A DNA stretch of 7,022 nucleotides from Ruminococcus sp. CAG:382 (GCA_000433115.1 FR892178.1:7068-14089); one strand, 5' to 3'; shown: positions 1 through 6,411, counted from the stretch's first letter. Notes: generated from the letters alone by a model not told the origin. Numbers and translations: made by a program.

Positions 1-213
1 GGCGTGTAGGGACATTTTTATGCCGTGCTCCGCGGCTTTTTTTCCGAGTGACAAAAAGGTATCATCGGAACCGAAGATGCCCTTGCCTGCCTGATATTCA
101 TATGCGCCGAGTCCGAGGGATGAGAGCCAGCCCGGCGCCTGAAGTGTTGATTTCATGCCGGCGGCGTAAAATGAAAGAGAGTTACCGCCCGGTCCGAAGA
201 GTGCTTTTTGCAT
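1..213 (-). CDS. Endonuclease IV-like TIM-barrel protein, N-terminal 71 residues (runs off left edge)
   Basis: I translated this frame by hand. It starts at ATG (211-213) and stays open for 71 codons to the window edge, so the C-terminal three quarters or so are missing. An AAGGAG ribosome binding site at 219-224 lies 5 nt upstream of the ATG and fixes the start. The protein opens with FGPGGNSLSFYAAG, then GLGAYEYQAGKG at about 34-45, and ends with GIKMSLHA at 64-71. This order (GPxGNS near the N-terminus, the AYEYQ strand, the SLHA strand) matches Clostridia TIM-barrel proteins of the deoxyribonuclease IV / sugar-phosphate isomerase (AP_endonuc_2) fold. In true endonuclease IV a histidine at the end of this strand binds zinc, and His70 would occupy that place. 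The family acts on abasic sites in DNA, but members with this short N-terminus may be only fold relatives. The start is 9 nt after the yqeG stop, and the ribosome binding site overlaps that stop codon, so the two genes are probably co-transcribed. Confidence 0.8.
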   Translation of the reverse strand, partial: MQKALFGPGGNSLSFYAAGMKSTLQAPGWLSSLGLGAYEYQAGKGIFGSDDTFLSLGKKAAEHGIKMSLHA

Positions 214-222
214 TTGTGCTCC

Positions 223-756
223 TTATTCCTGAGTTTTTCTGCCTTTGCCGAAGCGTTTGCCGCGGCGTTTGTTGTATTCGCGTATTATCGGCTTTTCGAA
301 GCGGCGCTTCAGGCGGAAAAACCATGTTTCCTTGTCTTTTATCGGCTTGACGAGCCAGCATTCGATGCCGGCGCGGTGGGCGGCAATGCAGTCGGTGAAT
401 ATCTGGTCGCCGACAAGGATGATCTTTTCTTTTTCGATCCCGAAATGCTCGATGCAGAGAAGAATTCCGCTCGGCGACGGCTTTCCGGCGTCGGGTATGC
501 AGAAAAGCTGCAGCTCGGCGTTGAAGATTTCGGTGCGTTCGCTGTTGTTGTTTGAAACGAAGGCGGCTTCTATTCCGTTTTCCTTCAGCGCTTCGAAGTA
601 TTGCTTCATTTTCACTGTCGGCACCTTGATCTCATACGGTGCGACGGTGTTGTCAATATCGAAAATGACCGCCTTCTTTCCGTATTTCGCAAGGCGTTCC
701 GGAGTTATCTTATATATGTTTTTGTACATACGGTCGGGGATAAGATTTTTATGCAC
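223..756 (-). CDS. yqeG: YqeG family HAD (subfamily IIIA) phosphatase
   Basis: The 177-residue product has the HAD phosphatase motifs in order: FDIDNT at 32-37 (nucleophile Asp33, acid/base Asp35), VSNNNS at 67-72 (motif II Ser68), AGKPS at 90-94 (motif III Lys92) and GDQIFTD at 116-122 (motif IV acidic residues). The N-terminal HKNLIPDRMYKNIYKITPE segment and the basic C-terminal tail are typical of YqeG, and the length fits the family. I chose the GTG at 754-756 over the ATG at 805-807. An AAGAGG site lies 5 nt upstream of the GTG, family similarity begins right there, and the ATG falls next to the probable transcription start. The family is related to yeast Gep4 phosphatidylglycerophosphate phosphatase, but the substrate here is not shown by sequence. 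The gene is first in an operon with the TIM-barrel gene and diverges from a phospholipid operon. No truncation or frameshift is visible. Confidence 0.93.
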   Translation of the reverse strand: MHKNLIPDRMYKNIYKITPERLAKYGKKAVIFDIDNTVAPYEIKVPTVKMKQYFEALKENGIEAAFVSNNNSERTEIFNAELQLFCIPDAGKPSPSGILLCIEHFGIEKEKIILVGDQIFTDCIAAHRAGIECWLVKPIKDKETWFFRLKRRFEKPIIREYNKRRGKRFGKGRKTQE

Positions 757-761
757 GTAAA

Positions 762-767
762 CCTCTT
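762..767 (-). promoter_or_regulatory. Ribosome binding site deciding the GTG start of yqeG
   Basis: On the minus strand this reads AAGAGG, followed by 5 nt and then GTG at 754-756. It is the only good Shine-Dalgarno match near the 5' end of yqeG. It supports initiation at GTG rather than at the ATG 17 codons upstream. Confidence 0.7.
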
Positions 768-805
768 GCGTCGCTCTGACGCGAAAAAAGAATGTGAAAG
801 CTATC

Positions 806-845
806 ACTTTACCTATATTAACACATTTTTATTAACAAGTAAAGT
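806..845. repeat. Nested inverted and direct repeats over the yqeG promoter
   Basis: A perfect 7-bp inverted repeat, ACTTTAC (806-812) and GTAAAGT (839-845), flanks two copies of the direct repeat TATTAACA (816-823 and 830-837, 14 bp period). The right arm overlaps the candidate -35 and the left arm covers the candidate transcription start. This is the layout expected of an operator, but the DNA is very AT-rich and no known regulator site is recognised. Confidence 0.4.
815..843 (-). promoter_or_regulatory. Candidate sigma-A promoter for yqeG
   Basis: On the minus strand, TTTACT (838-843, -35) is followed by a 17-bp spacer and TAATAT (815-820, -10). The spacer ends in TGT directly before the -10, which makes an extended -10. 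Each hexamer matches the consensus at 4 of 6 positions. The expected start is near 808, leaving a leader of about 50 nt to the GTG start. The region is AT-rich, so chance matches are possible and an overlapping variant (TATAGG as -10) cannot be excluded. Confidence 0.5.
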
Positions 846-898
846 ACAAAAGCGGTTTTTTCGCAGAAAATCATCGACGTTTTCCTGATATACCGCTC

Positions 899-927
899 TT
901 GACAATCGGATCAAATGTGACTATAAT
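899..927 (+). promoter_or_regulatory. Consensus sigma-A promoter for the flippase-like/psd operon
   Basis: TTGACA (899-904) and TATAAT (922-927) are both perfect consensus hexamers and are separated by exactly 17 bp. Transcription should start around 933-935, giving a short leader of about 28 nt before the ATG at 962. Such a promoter suggests strong, largely constitutive expression. The spacing and hexamers are read directly from the sequence. Confidence 0.92.
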
Positions 928-961
928 GTAAAGCGAATTGAAATGAAATCCGGATTGAAAT

Positions 962-1993
962 ATGGACAAAAAGAAAAAGAACTCACTGAACGTGCTGCTG
1001 ATATTCATACTCATCGGTATCACGTGCGTATATTTTTACTTCAACTTTGACCTCAGGGAGATTGCCGAAGGCATCGCCAAGGCGAATTTTCCCGTGCTGT
1101 GCATAGGCTTTTTTGCCGCGCTTATTTATTTCTACTGCTATGGATGGTTTGCACGTGTGACACTGAAGCCGTTCGGCACAAAGATTCCGGTCTTTCACGG
1201 ACTGCTTTATGCGGCGACCGATTTTTATTATTCGGCTCTCACTCCGTCGGCAACCGGAGGTCAGCCCCTTGTCATATATCATATGACGCGTGACGGGATC
1301 CCGACAAGTCAGGCGTCGTTTTTCACGTTTTTCCACACTGCGGTGTACAAGATAGTGTTGATACTTTTCAATATCATTGCTCTTTTTTTCTGTTTTGCGG
1401 AATTCCGCGCCTGCAGTGTGACTTTCACGGTTTTGTGGTTTGTCGGAATGGGAATAAACCTGCTTATGATATCGCTTTGCTTCATTTCCATGTTCAACCG
1501 CCCCCTGACACAGAAGATCGGCGGCCGGGTGCTCAAAATATGCGGGAAAATACATATCATCAAAAATCCCGAGGAGCGCATAAACGGCTTCATCACGGCA
1601 CACGAGGATTATCATACGCTTGCGTCCGAGGTTCTGCATGACCGCGGTCTGCTGTTGAAGCAGCTCGGGATCGTCATCATACAGCGCGCGTCGTTTTTCT
1701 CGATCGCGTATATCGTTTATCGCGGGATGGGGCTTTCGGCGCATCACTATCTGTATTTCCTCTGCCTTCAGGCTCTCATCGCCATGTCCGTCGACAGTCT
1801 GCCTCTTCCCGGCGGCATCGGCGTAAACGAGGCGGCGCTTGTTCTGACGCTTGAATCGGCATACGGCACTCCCGAGGCTGCCGCTGCGGCAACGCTTATC
1901 ATCAGGGTCATCAACTATTACTTCTGCTTTGTCGTCGCAAGCATCGGTGTGCTGACACAGCAATTTCTTCAGAAACGGAGAGCCGTACAGTGA
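962..1993 (+). CDS. Lysylphosphatidylglycerol synthase TM region / YbhN (UPF0104) family flippase-like membrane protein
   Basis: This is a 343-residue polytopic membrane protein. Hydrophobic spans lie at about 9-29, 44-64, 131-146, 153-177, 234-253, 264-280 and the 295-335 region, with a polar, charged loop at about 179-230. Two family signatures are clear: SALTPSATGGQP at 91-102 and PGGIGVNEAAL at 283-293, the latter followed by the alanine-rich helix and the RVINYY segment. These define the flippase-like integral membrane family (Pfam LPG_synthase_TM), shared with the membrane half of MprF. There is no C-terminal soluble aminoacyltransferase domain, so it should not make lysyl-phosphatidylglycerol; a role in lipid movement or handling is inference. 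Start: the ATG at 962 has only a weak GGA Shine-Dalgarno (952-954) but is preceded by a consensus promoter, and Lys-rich MDKKKKN before the first span is normal. The stop overlaps the start of psd by 4 bp (GTGA), implying translational coupling. Confidence 0.92.
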   Translation: MDKKKKNSLNVLLIFILIGITCVYFYFNFDLREIAEGIAKANFPVLCIGFFAALIYFYCYGWFARVTLKPFGTKIPVFHGLLYAATDFYYSALTPSATGGQPLVIYHMTRDGIPTSQASFFTFFHTAVYKIVLILFNIIALFFCFAEFRACSVTFTVLWFVGMGINLLMISLCFISMFNRPLTQKIGGRVLKICGKIHIIKNPEERINGFITAHEDYHTLASEVLHDRGLLLKQLGIVIIQRASFFSIAYIVYRGMGLSAHHYLYFLCLQALIAMSVDSLPLPGGIGVNEAALVLTLESAYGTPEAAAAATLIIRVINYYFCFVVASIGVLTQQFLQKRRAVQ

Positions 1994-2793
1994 AACAGTC
2001 CTCAGCACTCGCATTTCTTTATCACACGGCGTTCGGCAGAATGATTCTTAAGCCGCTGACACGCCCTTTTGTCAGCCGTACTGTCGGTAAATACATGGAT
2101 TCGCGCCTTTCAAGGCATCGTATAAAGGGTTTTGTCCGTTCAAACGGTATTGACATGAGCGAATATGTGCCGTGTGAATACGGCTCATTCAACGAGTTTT
2201 TCCGGCGGCAGATAAAGCCGGAGGTGCGCCCGATTGCAACGGACGGCAGCTTTGTGTGTCCTGCCGACAGCCGTCTTTCGGCTTATGAGATTACGCCGGG
2301 GCTTTGTTTTTTCGTAAAAGGCGCGCCGTACAGCGTGGGAACGCTCCTCGGCGGAGACAGCGTTGCCGAAGAATATGCGGGCGGGAGCTGTCTTGTGTTC
2401 CGGCTCTGCGTTGACGATTATCATCGCTACGGCTATTTTGATTCCGGCAGAACGCTTTGCAAGCCGAAGCATATCGACGGTGTGCTTCACACGGTGAACC
2501 CCATATCGCTCGGGAAATATAACTTCTTTCATCAGAACAGCCGCGAATATACCGTGCTTGAAACAAAGCACTTCGGGAAGGCTGTTTATTGTGAAATAGG
2601 GGCACTCATGGTGGGACGCATCGTGAATCACGAAAAGGAAGCATTTTCCGCCGGAGAAGAGAAGGGATATTTCGAGTTCGGCGGTTCGACCGTCATTGTA
2701 CTCCTGAAGCGCGGTTTCGGCGTCGCACGGCGGTTTTATGAGAACACAAAAAACGGTGAAGAAACAAGAGTGAAATACGGCGAGGCGCTCTGA
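1990..2793 (+). CDS. psd: Phosphatidylserine decarboxylase proenzyme (pyruvoyl-dependent)
   Basis: The 267-residue product decarboxylates phosphatidylserine to phosphatidylethanolamine at the membrane. The catalytic set is intact: Asp93 in CPADSRL, His145 in VDDYHRYG, and the self-cleavage site FGGST with Ser233. Cleavage between Gly232 and Ser233 would give a beta chain of 232 residues and a pyruvoyl-capped alpha chain of about 35. Other family blocks are YGSFNEFFRR at 64-73, HTVNP at 167-171, NSREY at 183-187 and EIGALMVGRIVNH at 202-214. The cleavage motif is GGST rather than the LGST of the proteobacterial enzyme; this form is usual in Clostridia. The start is GTG at 1990, with GGAGAG at 1977-1982 and a 7-nt spacer, overlapping the stop of the upstream membrane gene by 4 bp. 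No phosphatidylserine synthase gene (pssA) is in the window, so the substrate must come from elsewhere. A terminator follows directly. Confidence 0.96.
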   Translation: MKQSSALAFLYHTAFGRMILKPLTRPFVSRTVGKYMDSRLSRHRIKGFVRSNGIDMSEYVPCEYGSFNEFFRRQIKPEVRPIATDGSFVCPADSRLSAYEITPGLCFFVKGAPYSVGTLLGGDSVAEEYAGGSCLVFRLCVDDYHRYGYFDSGRTLCKPKHIDGVLHTVNPISLGKYNFFHQNSREYTVLETKHFGKAVYCEIGALMVGRIVNHEKEAFSAGEEKGYFEFGGSTVIVLLKRGFGVARRFYENTKNGEETRVKYGEAL

Positions 2794-2817
2794 AAAGCGC
2801 TTTGCCGTGCTTTTTTT
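2793..2817 (+). terminator. Intrinsic terminator after psd
   Basis: The stem AAAAGCGC (2793-2800) pairs with GTGCTTTT (2807-2814), 8 bp including one G-U, around the 6-nt loop TTTGCC. The T run 2811-2817 forms the tail, and a second T run follows at 2821-2826. The stem begins at the last base of the psd stop codon. An alternative smaller hairpin, GCGCT (2785-2789) with AGCGC (2796-2800), competes for the same bases. Confidence 0.65.
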
Positions 2818-2830
2818 AAGTTTTTTGGTG

Positions 2831-2859
2831 TTGCAATCTCAGCAGCAATGTGTTAGAAT
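2831..2859 (+). promoter_or_regulatory. Extended -10 promoter for the M3 oligoendopeptidase gene
   Basis: TTGCAA (2831-2836, -35, 4 of 6 consensus) is followed by a 17-bp spacer and TAGAAT (2854-2859, -10, 5 of 6). TGT lies directly before the -10, forming an extended -10 element. Transcription should begin near 2866, about 25 nt before the ATG at 2891. It comes directly after the psd terminator, so the peptidase gene is likely a separate transcription unit. Confidence 0.75.
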
Positions 2860-2875
2860 GCTGTTAAACAATTAT

Positions 2876-2880
2876 GGAGG
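2876..2880 (+). promoter_or_regulatory. Ribosome binding site deciding the ATG 2891 start
   Basis: GGAGG lies 10 nt upstream of ATG 2891. The reading frame is open back to an ATG-less alternative start at 2807, but that stretch contains the psd terminator and the promoter, so the GGAGG/ATG 2891 pair is the real start. Confidence 0.85.
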
Positions 2881-2890
2881 TTTTTGCTTT

Positions 2891-4579
2891 ATGAAGAAAT
2901 TTTCCGAGATCGAATATAAACGCCCCGACTTTGAAGCGCTCAGAAACAGCTATGCTACGCTGATGGAGCGCTTCAAAAAGGCAAAGACGTATGAGGAAGC
3001 GCGCGAGCTTTTCCTTGCGATCCAGCACGCCGATGACGACGCCGCAACGATGGCGACGGTCGCATCGATACGAAATACCGCTGACCTTTCCGATAAATTC
3101 TATGAGGATGAGGACCTTTTTATCAGCGGCGAATTCGCAAAGCTCGCTCCCTTTATGGCGAAGGTCAACAAGGCGATCGTCAAATCAAAGTTCCGCTCTC
3201 GGCTCGAGGAGGAATTCGGCAATATACTGTTCAGGGATGCCGAGATGTCGATACGTCTCACGACGAGCAGAAACGTTCCCCTTTCCATCACCGAGAACAA
3301 GCTCAGGAACGAATACAGCAAGGCGGTCGGACTCTGCTCCACCGATTTCAGGGGGGAGAAGTGCAATTTCTACGGCTTGCTGAAGCATATGGAATCGACC
3401 GACCGCGACGAACGTCGTGAAGCGTTTGAAGCGTGGGCAAAAATGTATGAGGAGGTTTCGCCGAAGCTGGACAAGATCTATGACAGGCTGGTGAGAAACC
3501 GTTGCGCCAAGGCGCGTAATCTCGGATTCGATTCGTATATCGACTATATTTATCCCGCACGCGGCAGATATGATTATACCGCCAAGGATGTTGCGGATTT
3601 CCGTGAGCTTGTCAGAAAATACATAACGCCGTTTTGCGACCGATTTGTGAAAATGCAGGCGAAAAAGCTCGGTATCGACAAGGTGAAGTATTACGACGAG
3701 GCGCTTTTCTATCCGGAGGGAAATCCCACGCCGCACGGCAGCAAGGACGAAATGGTCGCAGCTGCATCGAAAATGTATCATGAAATGTCGCCAGAAAGCG
3801 GTGAATTCTTTGATTTCATGGTGAAATATGATCTGTTTGACCTCGAAACGCGTCCGAACAAGCATATGGGCGGATATTGCACGGAGCTTCAGGCGTACAA
3901 GGCGCCGTTCATATTCTCCAACTTCAACGGTACTGCCGCCGATGTTGATGTGCTGACACATGAAGCAGGGCATGCGTTTGAAGCGTATCTTGCGATGAGA
4001 GAACAGAAGATTCCTTCGTATGCGTTCTCAACGAGCGAGATCAATGAGATCCACTCCATGTCGATGGAGCATTTTGCGTATCCGTGGATGAAGCTGTTCT
4101 TCGGCGACGACGTCGAACACCGCATCTTCACACATCTTTACGGCGCGATAAGCTGCATTCCGTACCTCGTGTGCGTTGACGAATTCCAACACAGAGTTTT
4201 CGAAAAGCCCGATATGACGCATGACGAACGCTATGCCGCATGGAGAGATATCGAACAGAAATATATGCCGTGGCGCGATTACGACGGAAACGAATTCCTC
4301 GAAAAGGGCGGATTCTGGATGCAGAAACAGCATATCTTCCTTTATCCGTTCTATTACATTGACTATGCGCTTGCTCAGACCTGCGCGTTCATGCTCTATA
4401 AGAGAATGTGCGAAAACCGCGAGCAGGCGTGGAGCGACTATCTCAGGCTTTGCAGAGCAGGCGGCAGCAAGGGGTACTTTGAGCTGCTTGAGGTCGGCAA
4501 CCTTAAAAAGCCGTTTGACGAGCAGACCTTTGCGGAAACGATCGGATTTGTCGAAAACGCTCTCGAAGGAAAATACTGA
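2891..4579 (+). CDS. M3 family oligoendopeptidase (PepF-like zinc metallopeptidase)
   Basis: The 562-residue protein should be a cytoplasmic zinc peptidase cleaving short peptides; it has no signal peptide or membrane span. The zinc site is HEAGH at 357-361 (ligands His357 and His361, catalytic Glu358). The third ligand is Glu386 in SEINEIHSMSME, 29 residues after His357, the same spacing as in thimet oligopeptidase. The block YYIDYALAQTCAFMLYKRM near the C-terminus, and the helical N-terminal half with MKKFSEIEYKRPD, are typical of the M3 oligoendopeptidase branch common in Clostridia. The length is normal for the family (about 560-600). I prefer the start at 2891 over an upstream in-frame start at 2807, which would add 28 residues coming from terminator and promoter sequence. 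The gene has its own promoter and a strong terminator, so it appears monocistronic. I leave the symbol empty because several M3 subgroups share these motifs. Confidence 0.95.
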   Translation: MKKFSEIEYKRPDFEALRNSYATLMERFKKAKTYEEARELFLAIQHADDDAATMATVASIRNTADLSDKFYEDEDLFISGEFAKLAPFMAKVNKAIVKSKFRSRLEEEFGNILFRDAEMSIRLTTSRNVPLSITENKLRNEYSKAVGLCSTDFRGEKCNFYGLLKHMESTDRDERREAFEAWAKMYEEVSPKLDKIYDRLVRNRCAKARNLGFDSYIDYIYPARGRYDYTAKDVADFRELVRKYITPFCDRFVKMQAKKLGIDKVKYYDEALFYPEGNPTPHGSKDEMVAAASKMYHEMSPESGEFFDFMVKYDLFDLETRPNKHMGGYCTELQAYKAPFIFSNFNGTAADVDVLTHEAGHAFEAYLAMREQKIPSYAFSTSEINEIHSMSMEHFAYPWMKLFFGDDVEHRIFTHLYGAISCIPYLVCVDEFQHRVFEKPDMTHDERYAAWRDIEQKYMPWRDYDGNEFLEKGGFWMQKQHIFLYPFYYIDYALAQTCAFMLYKRMCENREQAWSDYLRLCRAGGSKGYFELLEVGNLKKPFDEQTFAETIGFVENALEGKY

Positions 4580-4582
4580 GCC

Positions 4583-4627
4583 AAAAAATATATGCCGTGC
4601 ACGGCTTTTCCGCGCACGGCACTTTTT
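4583..4627. terminator. Bidirectional intrinsic terminator between convergent genes
   Basis: GCCGTGC (4594-4600) pairs perfectly with GCACGGC (4614-4620). Inside, CGG (4602-4604) pairs with CCG (4610-4612) around a 5-nt loop, with one mismatch between the two stems. A T run (4623-4627) follows on the plus strand, and an A run (4583-4588) gives a U tract on the minus strand after a short AU-rich gap. It sits 14 bases after the oligoendopeptidase stop and borders the stop of the opposing serine hydrolase gene, so it can end both transcripts. Confidence 0.88.
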
Positions 4628-6398
4628 ATGTGTTATCTGGTATTACATGGAGCGTCCGCGTAAACGTCGTTTTTATCACACTGCGCCATATATCGTTTTC
4701 AAGGAGTCCGGCGGCAGAGCCGATCACAGGCGTTTTCGCAAATTCATCAACAATGCCTTTGAAGCCGATCACGGAAAATCCCTCCGCGGGGCGTTCGGTG
4801 AATTCCATTCCGGCTGTTCTTCCGAGCGTCAGCCTGATACGCCGTCTGAACGGAGTTTCAAGATACAGCATATCGAGCGTCAGCACGTCAAAGCCGTCTT
4901 CGTCCTTTGCGGCACGCACAGCCGATGCGACGAGGTACTTCTGACCGTGAAAATCGATTCCGGTTCGTATATATCGGTTTTCTCCGGCGGTGAAACGGTG
5001 GGTTTCGTCGGCTTCGACGACAGTGATGATGAATTCGTCGTCTTTTTCTGCGCCTGATTTTTCGATTGTAAACGATACAAATCCTTCGGAATAATTATTT
5101 TCGAATGCCTGAAGCATTTTCGGCATGAGTCCGGTGGACGGCGCCACTTCATCGTCGGCGGTGAAGGTTACGCCGAGGAAGCTGTCAAGCGGAGTCGGCT
5201 GTCTGCGTGCGAAAAGGCGGGAAAGCAGACGCTGTTTTCCGGTTGCGGCAGGGAAGTGAGGATCTTTTATGTCGCGTATTACGGATTCGAGTCGTGATAC
5301 TGCTGCGCTGTCCGGTTGAAGTGATGCCGAAAAAGGCTTGCCGAAGTGTTTCAGCGCATATCTGAAATAGTTGCTTTGCTGGAAGGATTCGTCGTTTCCC
5401 GCGTTTGAGACTATGATAAGTCCGCTTGAACGGAAGCAAAGCAGGTTTTGCCCGAGCATTCCGTTGAACAGGAAGGTATTTGCGCGGCGTCCCGTCCAGA
5501 TCTGATATCCGTAATTGAAATCGCCGCATTCGGCGGGCGGAGTCGCGTGCGGGGATACGGCTTGTTCAAGCCACACGGAGGAGATGAGCCTTTTGCCGTT
5601 CCAAGTGCCGCCGTTTTGGACCATAAGACCGATCTTTGCAAAGTCTTCGGGGCGGATATAGAGCCCCCACCCGCCCTTTTCGATGCCTTCGGGGCTTTTT
5701 TCCCAATATATGTTCTTTATGTCGAGCGGCTCAAAGAGGCGCGGGGTCAGATATTCAACAAGTCCTTTTCCGGTCTTGCGCCTGACGATGGCGGCGAGCA
5801 TATATGTGTTCAGGCTGTTGTAGTTGAAATCGGTGTTTACCGTGCCGCGCGTCAGGCTTTTCATGAATTCGCTCTGCCAGTCCGGCGTTGTCATGGAGGA
5901 AACCTCGTTGAATATCGAGCAGCTCCGCATTGTCAGCAGCGTTTCGACGGTCACATCACGCAGGCGCAGTTTTGAGATCGTATTTGTCAGGTCGCCGAAT
6001 ATGTCGACAAGCTTTTCGTTCATGGAAAGTTTGCCGTCGTCGATGAGCATGCCTATTGCCAGTGCGGTCACTGATTTTGAAGCGGAAAAAACATATTTCG
6101 GGATACCCATGCTGTGTTCGCCGAATTCGGCGGATGCGATCACCGCACCGTTTTTGATAAACAGCACGGTGTGCATATCAAGCGTGGGGTCGTTTTTCAG
6201 ATCGGTCAGGAAGTCGGCGATCACGCCCGACGGTATGCCCGTTTCTTCGGGGAGCGCGCGGGGAAGCGGCGACGATATCGGTTCGTCGGTGAGCAGCGGC
6301 TTTTCGGATCTCCATTTTATGATGGGTTCGGTCGCTTTGCGGCTTTCAAAAAGGCGGGCGAAAAGGTTGAATGAATTGTTGATCGATGTGATGCTCAT
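4626..6398 (-). CDS. Beta-lactamase-fold serine hydrolase (class C / S12-like) with unassigned C-terminal region
   Basis: This is a 590-residue protein. Residues about 50-345 form a penicillin-binding/class C beta-lactamase-like hydrolase domain. The SxxK motif is SASK at 105-108 (nucleophile Ser105, base Lys108), the YxN equivalent is YNS at 193-195 within DFNYNSLNTY, and the third-motif region is FNGMLGQ at 311-317. WGLYIRPEDFAKIGLM at 244-259 is also typical. Residues about 375-590 look beta-strand-rich, with an ETPFRRRIRL block and a second FTERPAEG block; I cannot name this part, although similar tails occur on Clostridia serine hydrolases. No signal peptide or membrane span is seen, which is odd for a family often acting on cell-wall or extracellular substrates. 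The substrate is unknown; esterase, amidase or D-amino-acid peptidase are all possible, and beta-lactam resistance should not be assumed. Start: ATG at 6396-6398 with AGAGG 6 nt upstream (6405-6409). The gene follows the transglutaminase-like gene after 13 nt, so they are probably one operon. Confidence 0.9.
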   Translation of the reverse strand: MSITSINNSFNLFARLFESRKATEPIIKWRSEKPLLTDEPISSPLPRALPEETGIPSGVIADFLTDLKNDPTLDMHTVLFIKNGAVIASAEFGEHSMGIPKYVFSASKSVTALAIGMLIDDGKLSMNEKLVDIFGDLTNTISKLRLRDVTVETLLTMRSCSIFNEVSSMTTPDWQSEFMKSLTRGTVNTDFNYNSLNTYMLAAIVRRKTGKGLVEYLTPRLFEPLDIKNIYWEKSPEGIEKGGWGLYIRPEDFAKIGLMVQNGGTWNGKRLISSVWLEQAVSPHATPPAECGDFNYGYQIWTGRRANTFLFNGMLGQNLLCFRSSGLIIVSNAGNDESFQQSNYFRYALKHFGKPFSASLQPDSAAVSRLESVIRDIKDPHFPAATGKQRLLSRLFARRQPTPLDSFLGVTFTADDEVAPSTGLMPKMLQAFENNYSEGFVSFTIEKSGAEKDDEFIITVVEADETHRFTAGENRYIRTGIDFHGQKYLVASAVRAAKDEDGFDVLTLDMLYLETPFRRRIRLTLGRTAGMEFTERPAEGFSVIGFKGIVDEFAKTPVIGSAAGLLENDIWRSVIKTTFTRTLHVIPDNT

Positions 6399-6411
6399 GC
6401 TATGCCTCTGT

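Noticed and set aside
48..350. A 100-codon plus-strand frame at the left edge (and overlapping frames to 555 and 760)
   Set aside because: The minus strand here encodes the TIM-barrel N-terminus and yqeG, both with family motifs and ribosome binding sites; the plus-strand translations are arginine- or alanine-rich without motifs.
937..961. An 8-bp direct repeat ATTGAAAT (937-944 and 954-961) in the leader before ATG 962
   Set aside because: It is short, AT-rich and in a very short leader; chance is a sufficient explanation.
943..1050. A possible 35-codon leader peptide starting at ATG 943, out of frame with the flippase-like gene
   Set aside because: It has no Shine-Dalgarno sequence and mostly overlaps the real gene in another frame, so I see no evidence for its translation.
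983..2014. A 343-codon open frame antisense to the flippase-like gene
   Set aside because: The sense frame has clear family motifs, a consensus promoter and membrane spans. The antisense product is arginine/histidine-rich with no recognisable domain, and its equal length is a coincidence of few stop codons in the complementary frame.
2685..2690. GGST instead of LGST at the decarboxylase self-cleavage site, considered as a loss-of-function sign
   Set aside because: The cleaving Gly-Ser pair and the following Thr are intact, and FGGST is the usual form in Clostridia-type phosphatidylserine decarboxylases.
3185..3973. A 262-codon minus-strand open frame inside the oligoendopeptidase gene
   Set aside because: It lies wholly inside a motif-confirmed M3 peptidase gene and shows no domain, ribosome binding site or operon partner.
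4221..5057. A 278-codon plus-strand open frame running from the peptidase gene across the terminator into the hydrolase gene
   Set aside because: It overlaps two well-supported genes and the strong bidirectional terminator, and its translation is serine/arginine-rich with no motif.
4626..6398. The serine hydrolase as a beta-lactam resistance gene
   Set aside because: Only the general fold motifs are present; there is no export signal, no adjoining regulator, and the long C-terminal tail is unlike class C beta-lactamases.
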